Assembly: GCA_035647835.1 (NCBI GenBank)
Contig: DASRMS010000173.1
Coordinates: 1 to 6,510, forward strand
From: UBA9865 sp035647835
GTDB lineage: Bacteria; Bacillota; Dethiobacteria; Dethiobacterales; Dethiobacteraceae
Length of the DNA stretch: 6,510 nt
Direction of reading: 5' to 3'
Within the stretch, counting starts at the first letter, position 1. Each line of letters opens with the position of its first letter. Under the pieces are notes generated by a model. It was not told the DNA's origin. It searched no databases and was given only the letters and a program-made list of their open reading frames with translations. The position numbers and the translations under genes are program-made. This document shows positions 6,195-6,510 of the stretch, piece after piece.

Positions 6195-6223
6195 TTGTAT
6201 TTAGCAGGTAGTAACGATATAAT
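6195..6223 (+). promoter_or_regulatory. Sigma-A promoter of the CsoR-family gene
   Basis: TTGTAT (6195-6200), 17 bp, then a perfect TATAAT (6218-6223). The predicted start is near 6230. This leaves no room for a ribosome binding site before the in-frame ATG at 6238, but fits the TTG start at 6256. No clear G/C-rich CsoR operator palindrome is seen around it. Confidence 0.7.
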
Positions 6224-6255
6224 TTAGTGGAAAATTAATGCAGGTGGTGTTAGTT

Positions 6256-6510
6256 TTGGACAAAGAACGTCAATTATTGATAAATCGCCTCAAGCGTATT
6301 GAGGGGCAGGTTAGAGGAATCGGTAAGATGATTAGTGAAGAACAAGATTGTGCCGAAATTTTAATGCAAATAGCGGCGGTAAAAGCAGCTGTCAATAAAG
6401 TAGGAACTTTGGTCTTTCAAACACACTTTCGTTCCTGCCTGGAGACAGCCATTACCGAAGGGGAAACTGATTTTGTTGATGAGGTCATGCAGATGTTAAG
6501 TAAATATATT
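6256..6510 (+). CDS. csoR: CsoR/FrmR-family metal-sensing repressor, probably copper(I), cut by window end
   Basis: The 85 visible residues form an all-helical DNA-binding repressor of the DUF156 family, which leaves its operator when it binds its effector. The family signature NRLKRIEGQVRGI (10-22) is followed by DC (31-32), QIAAVKAAV (38-46) and QTHFRSC (55-61). Cys32, His57 and Cys61 have the spacing of the copper ligands of Mycobacterium tuberculosis CsoR (25 and 4 residues). RcnR has His, and FrmR non-Cys, at the last position, so a copper sensor is favoured. I chose the TTG start because CAGGTGG (6241-6247) lies 8 bases upstream and the promoter's start site is near 6230. In-frame ATG 6238 and GTG 6244 or 6247 are alternatives adding up to six residues. 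Most of the usual 85-100 residues are present. Copper ATPase or chaperone genes, usual partners, may lie beyond the window. The symbol is by family resemblance. Confidence 0.9.
   Translation, partial: MDKERQLLINRLKRIEGQVRGIGKMISEEQDCAEILMQIAAVKAAVNKVGTLVFQTHFRSCLETAITEGETDFVDEVMQMLSKYI

Noticed and set aside
5859..6211. Open frames on both strands over the 6S RNA region (minus 5859-6179, plus 6017-6211).
   Set aside because: They run through the RNA stems and the terminator, lack ribosome binding sites and resemble no protein family.

Overview
The window looks like chromosomal DNA of a low-to-mid G+C Firmicute, most likely of the Clostridia/Negativicutes side. The evidence is the hisS-aspS gene pair, a Firmicutes-style 6S RNA after aspS (Bacillus subtilis also has a 6S gene there), frequent GTG and TTG starts with strong Shine-Dalgarno sequences, consensus sigma-A promoters, and a CRISPR repeat close to the type I-E repeats of Gram-positive bacteria. 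The genus cannot be fixed from this sequence.

Layout. Positions 1-1385 are the leader-distal part of a type I-E CRISPR array: 23 near-identical 29-bp repeats, 22 complete spacers and the tail of one more. A decayed 24th repeat lies at 1417-1443. The leader and cas genes are not in the window and, by repeat orientation, the leader lies to the left. Positions 1444-1605 are non-coding. A minus-strand gene for a ferritin-like di-iron protein (1701-2234) follows, with its own terminator (1606-1645). It is divergent from hisS-aspS (2471-5512), two aminoacyl-tRNA synthetase genes joined without a gap. They are driven by a consensus promoter that is followed almost at once by an intrinsic terminator, so attenuation is likely. 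A small minus-strand membrane protein gene (5509-5805) converges on aspS, and the two stop codons overlap by 4 bp. Then come a promoter, a 6S RNA gene of about 190 nt and a very strong terminator (5878-6171). The window ends inside a CsoR/FrmR-family metal-sensing repressor gene (from 6256) whose Cys-His-Cys ligand set points to copper(I).

How the parts relate. hisS and aspS supply translation. The 6S RNA is a global regulator of sigma-A RNA polymerase in stationary phase. The ferritin-like protein and the CsoR-type repressor suggest iron and copper handling but are not visibly linked to each other. The CRISPR array is an immune memory locus, apparently unrelated to the housekeeping genes. 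I found no clearly new system. The best leads are the array's decayed end, the very short hisS leader with its terminator, the non-discriminating-type residue in AspRS, and the unidentified membrane protein.
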